Assembly: GCA_020345785.1 (NCBI GenBank)
Contig: CP070771.1
Span: 67,790-95,220 of the forward strand
Source: Desulfobacterales bacterium
GTDB taxonomy: Bacteria; Desulfobacterota; Desulfobacteria; Desulfobacterales; JAFDCJ01
Reading direction: 5' to 3'
DNA length: 27,431 nt
The translations under genes and the position numbers were made by a program. Positions 7,503 to 14,126 of the stretch are shown here, one piece after another; position 1 is the stretch's first letter, and the number at the start of each line of letters is the position of its first letter. The notes beneath the pieces were generated by a model, which was given only the letters and a program-made list of their open reading frames with translations, was not told the origin of the DNA and did no database searches.

Positions 7503-7734
7503 CGTAAGTATCAGTTGTTTGGTGTTTTGTTCTTAGTTTTAGGCGTTGAGCGCAGCCTCCTCAAGTTCGCCGAAGATCGGACGCTCCTCGAGGCCGCACA
7601 CCGCTCCTCTAGCGAAGCGCTCCCTTTGTCCTTTATCCTTTAACCTTTTGCCTTTAACCTCAGTCCTCCTCCAATTTCCGACTTCGATAATGCCTCCCGG
7701 CATCCCGGTTTTCCAGCCTCCTGGCCTTCTCGCC
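7503..7734. other. Gap with pyrimidine-rich low-complexity segment
   Basis: Between the HAD and transporter genes is a run of loosely repeated CCTTT(A/G)(A/T)CC words (about 7622-7665) typical of degenerate intergenic repeats in these genomes. The 191-codon plus-strand ORF crossing here runs antisense into the transporter gene and is not a gene. Confidence 0.45.
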
Positions 7735-8613
7735 TTATCGTGCCAGCGAAATAAGAAACCCTCCGCTGAATATGATCAACGCACCGGCCAGTCGAATCCC
7801 CCTGTGCTTTTCTTTGAGAAAGTGACTTCCCATGAGAACGGCAAAAACAATGCTGGTTTGTCGCAGCCCCACGATGTAGCTGACCCGCTCGATGGTGAAC
7901 GCAATCAAAATCAGCGCGTATCCGGTGATACCGATGCCGCCCGCCATGATAACCTTTACGTGGCCCGAATTCCATTCTTTTCTGATCAAATCAGCATTTT
8001 TGGTGAGCATGATATAGGGGGTATAGTAGCACATTCCGAAGAAAAGATGAAAAAAGGCAAAAAGGATGGGGTGGATGATTGCGACCGCCATTTTGTCCAC
8101 GATCGAATAAAGGGCCACTGAAATCAACGTCAAAAACGCAAACTGAGTGGAGCGATCATGGGCAATGGATTTGATGGGTGCGAGCAATTCTTTCACGGAA
8201 ATCTGCTTCATATTAATGCAATATACGCCCACAGCCACCAGCAGTATACCGGCAACTCCCTGAATCGATACTTGCTCGCCAAGAAAAAGGACGGCAATTA
8301 CCAACACCAGGGCCGGTGATGAGCGCATGATCGGATAAACATGCGAGAGATCCCCTTCTTTGTAGGAATGGGTTAAAAAAATCCAGTATAAAAAGTGAAT
8401 AAAACCGGAGCCCGCACACCAGGCATAAGCCTCGGCATTCGTGATACCGACGCGAAAAAGAAAATACACAAATAATGGTAGGAAAAAAATGAGTGCGAAG
8501 ATTGAGTATAACCACAGAAAAACCTGCTTGTCCCCGGATTCCTTGGTAAACAGACTCCGAAGGGCATGGAATACAGCTGAGAGCAGTACGAGGGCAATGG
8601 CAAGGGTGCTCAT
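7735..8613 (-). CDS. EamA/DMT-family membrane transporter
   Basis: A 292-residue integral inner-membrane protein with the two-fold repeated EamA layout of about ten hydrophobic helices. Each half ends in the characteristic FLGEQVSIQGVAGILLVAVGV- and FLKEKHRGIRLAGALIIFSGG-type segments. It begins with a helix directly at the N-terminus (LAIALVLLSAVFHALR) and carries the early SLFTKESGDK loop. Members export or import small metabolites; the substrate is not predictable. The ATG at 8613 is chosen as the first one before the hydrophobic segment. It is divergent from the nuo operon, and the 425-bp gap between them contains the nuo promoter and leader. A second, only distantly similar EamA gene lies on the far side of the nuo cluster. 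Confidence 0.85.
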   Translation of the reverse strand: MSTLAIALVLLSAVFHALRSLFTKESGDKQVFLWLYSIFALIFFLPLFVYFLFRVGITNAEAYAWCAGSGFIHFLYWIFLTHSYKEGDLSHVYPIMRSSPALVLVIAVLFLGEQVSIQGVAGILLVAVGVYCINMKQISVKELLAPIKSIAHDRSTQFAFLTLISVALYSIVDKMAVAIIHPILFAFFHLFFGMCYYTPYIMLTKNADLIRKEWNSGHVKVIMAGGIGITGYALILIAFTIERVSYIVGLRQTSIVFAVLMGSHFLKEKHRGIRLAGALIIFSGGFLISLAR

Positions 8614-8800
8614 GGGTCACCGTCGAAATTTACTGATAAAAATAAAAGCATCTTTTACATGAATTTACCGCCTTTTGCCAGTCTAAAAACCTGTATTTGT
8701 CTAAGATGAAGGTACAATCAATAATGCCAATTATTTTCGACGGAACAGACTGTGTCTGGGGCAATATTTTATGGAATTATAGCGTTAATTAAGGTAACCG

Positions 8801-8828
8801 TTGACAAGCAAAAATCTTGTGCTAATAT
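8801..8828 (+). promoter_or_regulatory. Probable promoter of the nuo operon
   Basis: TTGACA (8801-8806), 16-bp spacer, TAATAT (8823-8828) form a near-consensus sigma70 promoter pointing toward nuoA. The predicted start near 8835 gives a leader of about 200 nt. The rest of the 8614-8800 gap toward the divergent transporter is AT-rich and shows nothing else recognisable. Confidence 0.6.
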
Positions 8829-8879
8829 TCCTACCGTTCTGGTCTGGTATAGCCGATATTTGTTTGACCGAATCTGCTG

Positions 8880-9032
8880 CCGACGGCCAGATAAAAGGTG
8901 ATGCAGCCGCAGGCGGCGACCACCTATAAAGGTGAGAGGATTCGTCCTGCACTTGGCCCGCCGCTTTCCTCTGTATGAAAATGCCAATTTTTCCTCCCAA
9001 GCCCTGAGGGGAGTCTTAGAGAGGTTGGAGGA
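8880..9032 (+). promoter_or_regulatory. Structured nuo leader with alternative hairpins
   Basis: P1 GGCCA/TGGCC (8885-8889/8954-8958) closes a junction. P2 AGGTG/CACCT (8896-8900/8921-8925) encloses GCCG-CAGG-CGGC (8906-8917), and P3 is AGGA-TTCG-TCCT (8937-8948), a UUCG tetraloop hairpin. A second AGGTG (8930-8934) can instead pair with the same CACCT, giving two mutually exclusive folds. Further down, TCCTCC (8992-8997) is complementary to GGAGGA (9027-9032), which contains the nuoA ribosome binding site. This is the layout of a regulated leader, but no known riboswitch class was recognised. Confidence 0.45.
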
Positions 9033-9038
9033 TGTCAT

Positions 9039-9476
9039 TTGTTATTTGATTATGCCAACGTTTTCATTTTCATCATCCTGGGATTTCTGATGACCTTTAT
9101 GATCATCATGCTTTCCCGGCTGCTTGCTCCCCGTAAGCAAGACGTTTCCGACAAATTCACCACCTATGAATGCGGCGAACGCCCGGTAGGGCCAGCCTGG
9201 ATTCTTTTCAATTTCAGGTTTTATGCGGTCGCACTGGCTTTTTTGATCTTCGATATCGAGTTGGCGCTGGTTTTTCCTTGCGTCAGCGTTTTTAGAAAGT
9301 GGCTTCAGGAGGGCCGGGGTCTGCTTGTTTTGAGCGAAATCCTTATATTTGTGGGAATCCTGTTTATGGGCCTGGTCTATATGTGGAACCGCGGTGATCT
9401 TAAATGGAGCAAAGAAGTTCCGGAAAAATCGGCCAGGGAAAACCTGCTGGAAGAAGAAAAACCGGTCGTTTTTTAA
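9039..9476 (+). CDS. nuoA: NADH-quinone oxidoreductase subunit A
   Basis: Small membrane subunit of complex I located beside the quinone cavity at the junction of the membrane and peripheral arms. At 145 residues it has three hydrophobic helices (from about residues 7, 58 and 88). The hallmark loop between helices 1 and 2 (YECGERPVGPAW) carries the conserved cysteine and acidic residues, followed by FNFRFYAVALAFLIFDIE. I use the TTG at 9039 because GGAGG (9027-9031) sits seven bases upstream; the nearby ATG at 9032 is out of frame and stops after five codons. It is the first gene of the nuo operon. The C-terminus carries a charged tail of about 30 residues. Confidence 0.93.
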   Translation: MLFDYANVFIFIILGFLMTFMIIMLSRLLAPRKQDVSDKFTTYECGERPVGPAWILFNFRFYAVALAFLIFDIELALVFPCVSVFRKWLQEGRGLLVLSEILIFVGILFMGLVYMWNRGDLKWSKEVPEKSARENLLEEEKPVVF

Positions 9477-9493
9477 GCAACAGGCAAAAATCG

Positions 9494-9991
9494 ATGCGCC
9501 CTATTTACAATACGATGCCGTCGGAAGGGTTTCTGGGAGCGGTTTTCACCAGGTTGGATCAAGCGCTCAACTGGTGCCGGCTGTCTTCGGTCTGGTATCT
9601 TCTTTTTGGCTTGGCCTGCTGAGCGATTGAACTGATGCAGACCGGCGGTCCGCGAACCGATATCGATCGAATTGGCTCCGTGTTTCGGGCAACCCCGCGT
9701 CAATCGGACCTGATGATCGTGGCCGGGACCCTCACCTACAAAATGGCCTCCCGGCTGCGCCTGCTCTACGATCAGATGGCGGAGCCCAAGTATGTCATTG
9801 CCATGGGAAGCTGTGCCAATTGCGGCGGTCTTTTTCAGCCGACCTATTCCGTGGTCAAAGGGGTGGACAAAATAGTACCTGTCGATGTTTATGTCCCCGG
9901 ATGCCCTCCCAGACCTGAGGCCCTGACGGAGGCTATCTTGAAACTGCAGGAAAAGATCAGACGGGAGCGTTTTTTGGTTAAAAAGAGCTGA
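9494..9991 (+). CDS. nuoB: NADH-quinone oxidoreductase subunit B, candidate selenoprotein (in-frame UGA at codon 43)
   Basis: NuoB carries [4Fe-4S] cluster N2, the last electron carrier before quinone. Family ligands are a tandem Cys-Cys, a Cys in GSC and a Cys in PGCPP. Here the frame reads FGLAC at 38-42, then TGA (9620-9622) as codon 43, then [20 protein letters not shown] (C107) and [11 protein letters not shown] (C137) supply the other two ligands. The TGA thus replaces exactly the second Cys of the pair. With TGA read through, the protein is 165 residues, the normal NuoB length, and no other disruption is seen. A SECIS-like hairpin follows at 9637-9653. I interpret codon 43 as selenocysteine; a TGC-to-TGA nonsense mutation or sequencing error is the alternative. 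A conventional gene caller would split this into a useless 42-residue piece and a 118-residue piece from 9635. The real stop TGA overlaps the nuoC ATG by one base. Confidence 0.85.
9620..9622 (+). other. In-frame TGA, candidate selenocysteine codon
   Basis: TGA directly after TGC (9617-9619) within the nuoB frame, at the position of the second cluster-N2 cysteine. Upstream codons from 9494 and downstream codons to 9988 are in one frame with conserved NuoB sequence on both sides. Confidence 0.7.
9636..9654 (+). promoter_or_regulatory. Candidate bacterial SECIS element in nuoB
   Basis: The upper stem GACC (9640-9643)/GGTC (9647-9650) has the 3-nt loop GGC. Below an A-C mismatch, GC (9637-9638) pairs with GC (9652-9653), and U9636/G9654 adds a wobble. 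The loop begins 21 nt after the TGA and its first base is G. This fits the published bacterial SECIS pattern of a short stem, a G among the first two loop bases, and a UGA-to-loop spacing of about 16-37 nt. The bulged U of the E. coli fdhF element is not present. Confidence 0.5.
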
Positions 9992-10530
9992 TGCATATCC
10001 CGGACATTCTTACAAAAATCAGGCAGCAATTCGGCGAAACCGATATGGATTGGATCGCCGATGGAGGAGCAGATCCCTACCTGGTGATTCCCCGGGCAAG
10101 CCTGCGGCCTTTGGCCGCTTTCTTAAAGGAAGATCCGCAGCTTTTCTTCGATACCCTCATGAGCCTTAGCGGAGTCCACCAGATCGGTGAGCCGGAAACA
10201 CTGGAAGTGGTCTATCACCTCTATTCGATTCGCCACCGGCATCGTTTCATTTTCAAAGTCCGGTTGGAGGGCTCCCTCGGTTTGCCTCATTTCCAACTGC
10301 GGGTGGATACCCTCTCGGATATCTGGCCGGCAGCCGGCTGGATGGAAAGAGAAGTTTATGACATGTTCGGCATTCATTTTACAGAGCATGCAGATTTTCG
10401 CCGGCTGCTGCTTCCTCCCGACTGGGAAGGTCACCCGTTGCTGAAAGATTATCAGGAGCCGGCAACCTATCAGGGCATCAGTACCAGCCGCGAGGAGGTC
10501 GACCCCTGTGCGAAACTTTACGAGGTTTGA
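9991..10530 (+). CDS. nuoC: NADH-quinone oxidoreductase subunit C
   Basis: Peripheral-arm subunit of complex I (30-kDa family), which packs against NuoB and NuoD and carries no cofactor. It has 179 residues; the conserved core is HFQLRVDTLSDIWPAAGWMEREVYDMFGI, followed by HADFRRLLLPPDWEGHPLLKDY, the family signature. It is a separate polypeptide, not fused to NuoD as in enterobacteria. Its ATG overlaps the nuoB stop (TGATG), so its translation is probably coupled to ribosomes finishing nuoB. If so, successful decoding of the nuoB UGA would also affect nuoC output. It ends with TGA at 10528-10530, before an unusual 328-bp gap. Confidence 0.95.
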   Translation: MHIPDILTKIRQQFGETDMDWIADGGADPYLVIPRASLRPLAAFLKEDPQLFFDTLMSLSGVHQIGEPETLEVVYHLYSIRHRHRFIFKVRLEGSLGLPHFQLRVDTLSDIWPAAGWMEREVYDMFGIHFTEHADFRRLLLPPDWEGHPLLKDYQEPATYQGISTSREEVDPCAKLYEV

Positions 10531-10858
10531 ACAGCGAACCGCAGAATGTCGAAGGGTGGTTTCGCCTTGCTCAGTCTTTTTTGCAAAATAGATTGAATAC
10601 CTTCCTTCGACATTCGATAATTCGCGCCTTGGCGTGATTCGATATTCGATATTTATCCGCCTCTGGTGGATTCGCTTTTTTTTAGAGTTTCCTTTCCGAT
10701 CAAACTGGCCGCCCTCCCAAAGTGGGTAAAATTCGGCCGTCAGCGGGGGTACTGACACCTGAAACCTTACGTTTCTGACGACATGTTGTTAGATAAAATG
10801 ACCTAAGCGCCAAAGCCTCAGAAATAACTGCACCTGAACCGAACTGGAAGATCGATAG
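10531..10858. repeat. 328-bp repeat-bearing gap inside the nuo operon
   Basis: No gene is seen. GAATGTCGAAGG (10544-10555) is mirrored by CCTTCGACATTC about 50 bp later, followed by ATTCGATATTCGATATTTATC words. CTGACACCTGAAACC (10752-10766) is the exact reverse complement of the repeat at 941-955 beyond tdh. The last bases (GGAAG at 10846-10850) serve as the nuoD ribosome binding site. The gap splits nuoABC from nuoDHIJKLMN, so a second promoter may be needed; none is obvious. Confidence 0.65.
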
Positions 10859-11974
10859 ATGCCGCTGACCACCGAAGAAATGATTCTCAACATGGGTCCG
10901 CACCATCCCAGTACCCATGGCGTACTGCGCTTTATTCTGCGCACGGATGGCGAGGTGATCTACAGTTGCCTTCCGGATGTGGGGTTCCTGCATCGCGGCC
11001 TTGAAAAAATCGCTGAGAAAGTCAGCTATGCTCAATTCATGCCTTACACGGACCGCATCGATTACCTGGCGGCCATGAACTGCAACCTGGGATATGCCAT
11101 TACGGTGGAGCGGTTGGCCGGGATCGAAGTACCCCTGCGGGCAGAATACATCCGGGTGATGGTGGCGGAGCTGAACCGCATCATCAGCCATCTGATTTCA
11201 GTTGGAACCTTTGCCCTCGACATCGGAGCCGTCACCCCCTTTACCCATGCCTTGCGGGAAAGGGAGCGGGTCAATGACCTGTTCGAAGAGCTCTGCGGGG
11301 CACGACTCACCTACAACTACGTTCGCTTCGGCGGGGTGGCGTTTGATCTGCCCGCAGGATTTCTGGAAGGTGTCAACCGTTTCCTGGACTACTTTCTGCC
11401 GCGCCTGACGCAATTCAACCGTTTGATCTCCAAAAACAAAATTTTCAAAGAACGCCTGTCGGGGGTGGGTGTCATCAGCGCCGCAGATGCGCTCGGTTAC
11501 GCGCTGGCTGGACCCAATTTGCGGGCATCCGGCGTCGACTGGGACCTCCGGCGCGATGAGCCCTATTCCATATATGCTGATTTGGACTTCGAAGTGCCTG
11601 TTGGAAGCGCTGAATTCGGACAGATAGGGGACTGTTACAATCGCTATTGGCTGCGCATCCGGGAAATGGAGCAAAGTGTCCGCATTCTGCGCCAGTGTGT
11701 CGCCGCTATGCCCGACGGTGCCTTTTGGAACCGGTCCAAAAAAAAATTAAAATTGCCGCCCGGCGAAATTTACGTGCGCACCGAGGCACCGCGGGGCGAG
11801 TTGGGCTTCTACCTCATCAGCCGGGGAGACGACCGCCCCTACCGGCTGAAAATACGCACCGGCTCCTTTACGGCCATGAGCATTGTTGAAAAAATATCTC
11901 CGGGACTGATGGTCGCCGACCTGGTGGCCCTGATCGCCAGCCTGGATGTGATCGCGCCGGAAATTGATCGCTAA
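10859..11974 (+). CDS. nuoD: NADH-quinone oxidoreductase subunit D
   Basis: The 49-kDa subunit, a relative of the [NiFe]-hydrogenase large subunit that forms most of the quinone-binding cavity with NuoB. At 371 residues it lacks long extensions. It starts right at the fold with MILNMGPHHPSTHG, whose histidine is the quinone headgroup ligand in characterised complexes. The conserved tyrosine is in YTDRIDYLAAM. Hydrogenase-type nickel cysteines are absent, as expected for NuoD. C-terminal RTEAPRGELGFYLIS and FTAMSIVEKISPGLMVAD are family blocks, and the chain ends with the usual IAPEIDR, close to the family's GEIDR end. The ATG has GGAAG eight bases upstream. Confidence 0.95.
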   Translation: MPLTTEEMILNMGPHHPSTHGVLRFILRTDGEVIYSCLPDVGFLHRGLEKIAEKVSYAQFMPYTDRIDYLAAMNCNLGYAITVERLAGIEVPLRAEYIRVMVAELNRIISHLISVGTFALDIGAVTPFTHALRERERVNDLFEELCGARLTYNYVRFGGVAFDLPAGFLEGVNRFLDYFLPRLTQFNRLISKNKIFKERLSGVGVISAADALGYALAGPNLRASGVDWDLRRDEPYSIYADLDFEVPVGSAEFGQIGDCYNRYWLRIREMEQSVRILRQCVAAMPDGAFWNRSKKKLKLPPGEIYVRTEAPRGELGFYLISRGDDRPYRLKIRTGSFTAMSIVEKISPGLMVADLVALIASLDVIAPEIDR

Positions 11975-11985
11975 AGGTCCTAATA

Positions 11986-13326
11986 GTGGAAAGCTTTATC
12001 AATTATCTTTTTCTTAAGTTCGGGATTTTTCAGCAAGTGGGCTATGTGCCCACCGCAGCAGTCGTGATGCTGGTCTTCTGCCTGTTGGTTCTCAATTTTT
12101 TCGGCTTGGTGTCGGGGTTTCTGACCTTCTTCGAGCGCAAACTCGCCGGATGGACCAACTCGCGGCGCGGCCCCAACAGGGTGGGACCTTACGGGCTGAT
12201 GCAATTCGTGGCCGACGGTGTAAAGCTAATCCTGAAAGAAGACATCATTCCCGCCGCCGCAGATCGAAATTACTTCAAGTTTGCGCCTTACCTGGTCCTG
12301 CTGGGCACCGCGCTTTCCTTTGTGGTTATTCCCTTCGGTCCCCAATGGATTATCAGCGATCTGAATGTTGGGATTTTCTACCTGATTGCCACCGGCTCTT
12401 TCACCGTGGTGGGACTGATCATGGCCGGCTGGGCCTCCAACAACAAATGGTCCCTGCTGGGAGGCATGCGTTCGGCCGCCCAGATCATCAGCTACGAAAT
12501 TCCCAACGCACTGGCCGTTCTGGTGGTGGTGCTCACCGCCGGGACCATGAGCGTCCAGGGCATCATTCAGGCCCAGTCCGGAGGCGTTCATCACTGGCTG
12601 CTTTTCAGCAGTCCCTTCAGCTTCCTGGCTTTCTTTATCTACAGCATCTCCTCTATTGCCGAAATCAACCGCATCCCCTTTGATATCCCTGAGGCCGAAT
12701 CCGAGCTGGTCGCCGGCTATAACATCGAGTACAGCGGGATGCGCTTCGGTGCTTTTTTTGCGGCAGAGTTCGGCAATATCTACGTGGTCAGCGCGGTGGC
12801 GACAACTTGCTTCCTTGGCGGCTGGCAGATTCCGCTGGTTGAAAAAGGGGAGATGCTCGATCCCATCGGCCGGGCCGTGGGAGGGTTCCTGAGCCGCCCG
12901 CCTGTTCTGGTGGTTCTGCTGCTGGGTGCGCTGCCGTTCATGTACCTGGCGTTTAAGGCCCTGCGGGCTTTTATCCGGGACCTGCGCTACAAGCGCGATT
13001 ATTTTGGAAGTCGCTTCGTGCGCCTTAATTCCGAACTTCTCATTCTGGGACTGCTTTTTGGCGCCAACGCCCTGATCATGGTCTTGCACGTACCCCTACG
13101 GGGTCTGCTGCCGGAAATTTATCGTCTGATGTTCCAGTATCTGCTGCCCTTTTTGTCCTTCTTTCTAAAAGCAATGCTGATCTCGTTCGTGGTGCTCTGG
13201 TTGCGCTGGACCCTCCCCCGGCTGCGGGTGGACCAATTGATGGGCGTATGCTGGAGATATCTGATACCCTTGGGATTCTTCTGCCTGATCGGTCAGGGTG
13301 TGTGGATGTGTTTGTTCGAAGCCTAG
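11986..13326 (+). CDS. nuoH: NADH-quinone oxidoreductase subunit H, with an extra membrane segment
   Basis: Membrane subunit at the base of the peripheral arm, linking quinone reduction to proton pumping. Conserved blocks are ERKLAGWTNSRRGPNRVGPYG, the KEDIIP loop, SNNKWSLLGGMRSAAQIISYE, and FDIPEAESELVAGYNIEYSGMRF, with the quinone-site acidic loop intact. It is 446 residues against about 325-350 in most bacteria. The excess lies between GGW (280) and the last conserved helix beginning FFLKAM (393). Normally about 25 residues separate these points; here there are 113, including at least two additional hydrophobic segments (around FLSRPPVLVVLLLGALPFMY and LLILGLLFGANALIMVL) and a basic loop. 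The GTG at 11986 is used, 11 bp after the nuoD stop; no ATG fits. The ribosome binding site is weak (AAAGG). Confidence 0.92.
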   Translation: MESFINYLFLKFGIFQQVGYVPTAAVVMLVFCLLVLNFFGLVSGFLTFFERKLAGWTNSRRGPNRVGPYGLMQFVADGVKLILKEDIIPAAADRNYFKFAPYLVLLGTALSFVVIPFGPQWIISDLNVGIFYLIATGSFTVVGLIMAGWASNNKWSLLGGMRSAAQIISYEIPNALAVLVVVLTAGTMSVQGIIQAQSGGVHHWLLFSSPFSFLAFFIYSISSIAEINRIPFDIPEAESELVAGYNIEYSGMRFGAFFAAEFGNIYVVSAVATTCFLGGWQIPLVEKGEMLDPIGRAVGGFLSRPPVLVVLLLGALPFMYLAFKALRAFIRDLRYKRDYFGSRFVRLNSELLILGLLFGANALIMVLHVPLRGLLPEIYRLMFQYLLPFLSFFLKAMLISFVVLWLRWTLPRLRVDQLMGVCWRYLIPLGFFCLIGQGVWMCLFEA

Positions 13327-13370
13327 AATCTTAATAGCGAATTCTTTGTATGTTATGAATAACTTTTTTC

Positions 13371-13451
13371 ATCATGAAAGCACGAAAGGCAGAAAACACG
13401 AAAAAGAGAATAACCAGATTTCGTGCTTTCTAAATTTCGTGCTTTCGTGAT
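13371..13451. repeat. Inverted repeat between nuoH and nuoI
   Basis: ATCATGAAAGCACGAAA (13371-13387) is the reverse complement, with one mismatch, of TTTCGTGCTTTCGTGAT (13435-13451), and a partial copy TTTCGTGCTTTC lies at 13419-13430. The 167-bp gap holds no gene. Similar ATTTCGTGCT words occur near 6695. It is probably a dispersed intergenic repeat inserted into the operon. Confidence 0.65.
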
Positions 13452-13493
13452 TAATTTTTTGGATCCCACGCCATCTGAATTATGGATTGAAAA

Positions 13494-14126
13494 GTGAAAT
13501 TTCCTCATGACATAAGCAACTATTTTCGCAATATCTACGAAAGTGTCACCACAATTGCTTCGGGCATGTGGATTACATACAAAACCGCAATGTTCGAACG
13601 CAAGGTAACGTTGCAGTATCCTTCGCATGATCCGGTGGAAGGCAGACTCAAAGACCAGGAACTTTTCCCGGCGGGCAGCCCCAAGCCGCCTTTTGAACAC
13701 CTGCTGGGGGCCGGCCAAAGCTACAAAGGACCCCTGCGTCCCCGTCTGTCTGAACGCTACCGGGGGCTTCTGGGCTACGATGAACCCAAGTGCATCTCCT
13801 GTCTGCTGTGCGCCCAAATCTGCCCCATCGATGTGATCACAGTGAAAGGGATTAAAATTGAAGGCCGCAAAACCAAGGCGCCCGTGACCTATACAATCAA
13901 TTATGCCAAGTGTATGTTTTGCGGTCTTTGTGTGGAGATTTGCCCCACGGACGCCGTTTTCTTTACCCGCCGGTTTGAAGGGGCGACTTTTAATTTTCGC
14001 TCCCTGGTCACAGAATTCATCAGCGCCGAGTTGCGGCGTGAACGCCTCGAGCTGGCCGCGGAGGCCAAACAAAAAGCCGCACAGAACAACAAGGGGAAGG
14101 ACATTGGTGAAACAGGTAATTTTTAA
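13494..14126 (+). CDS. nuoI: NADH-quinone oxidoreductase subunit I (2x[4Fe-4S])
   Basis: Ferredoxin-like peripheral-arm subunit carrying clusters N6a and N6b, which hand electrons to N2 in NuoB. Two complete motifs are seen: CISCLLCAQICP and CMFCGLCVEICP, each CxxCxxCxxxCP, so both clusters are expected. The N-terminal amphipathic part (SGMWITYKTAMFERKVTLQYP) anchors it to the membrane arm. At 210 residues it is slightly long because of its C-terminal charged tail. In this operon without NuoEFG, NuoI is the most upstream cluster protein and thus the likely docking point for a ferredoxin or another donor. The GTG at 13494 is the best start, because a nearby ATG (13482) meets a stop after two codons. 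Its end overlaps nuoJ. Confidence 0.94.
   Translation: MKFPHDISNYFRNIYESVTTIASGMWITYKTAMFERKVTLQYPSHDPVEGRLKDQELFPAGSPKPPFEHLLGAGQSYKGPLRPRLSERYRGLLGYDEPKCISCLLCAQICPIDVITVKGIKIEGRKTKAPVTYTINYAKCMFCGLCVEICPTDAVFFTRRFEGATFNFRSLVTEFISAELRRERLELAAEAKQKAAQNNKGKDIGETGNF

Noticed and set aside
7546..8121. 191-codon plus-strand ORF
   Set aside because: Antisense to the EamA transporter and its low-complexity downstream gap; composition is not protein-like.
9620..9622. Genome-wide reassignment of UGA
   Set aside because: Several intact genes here (nuoB, nuoC, nuoK and the 363-residue protein) end in TGA at the expected C-terminus, so UGA is normally a stop in this genome.
9349..9630. 93-codon and 72-codon ORFs spanning the nuoA-nuoB junction (9349-9630 and 9404-9622)
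   Set aside because: The first is a frame shadow of nuoA. The second is the in-frame upstream extension of nuoB ending at the internal TGA; only its part from 9494 is NuoB.
9635..9991. Separate 118-codon ORF starting at ATG 9635 as the real nuoB
   Set aside because: It would lack the first 47 residues, including both positions of the N2-ligating Cys pair. The upstream frame carries conserved NuoB sequence ([12 protein letters not shown]), so the ORF is the downstream part of one interrupted gene.
12226..13089. 287-codon minus-strand ORF antisense to nuoH, and similar long antisense ORFs across nuoL, nuoM and nuoN
   Set aside because: High GC at third positions of the nuo genes creates long stop-free antisense frames. 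They are His/Gln/Gly-rich shadows of membrane proteins.
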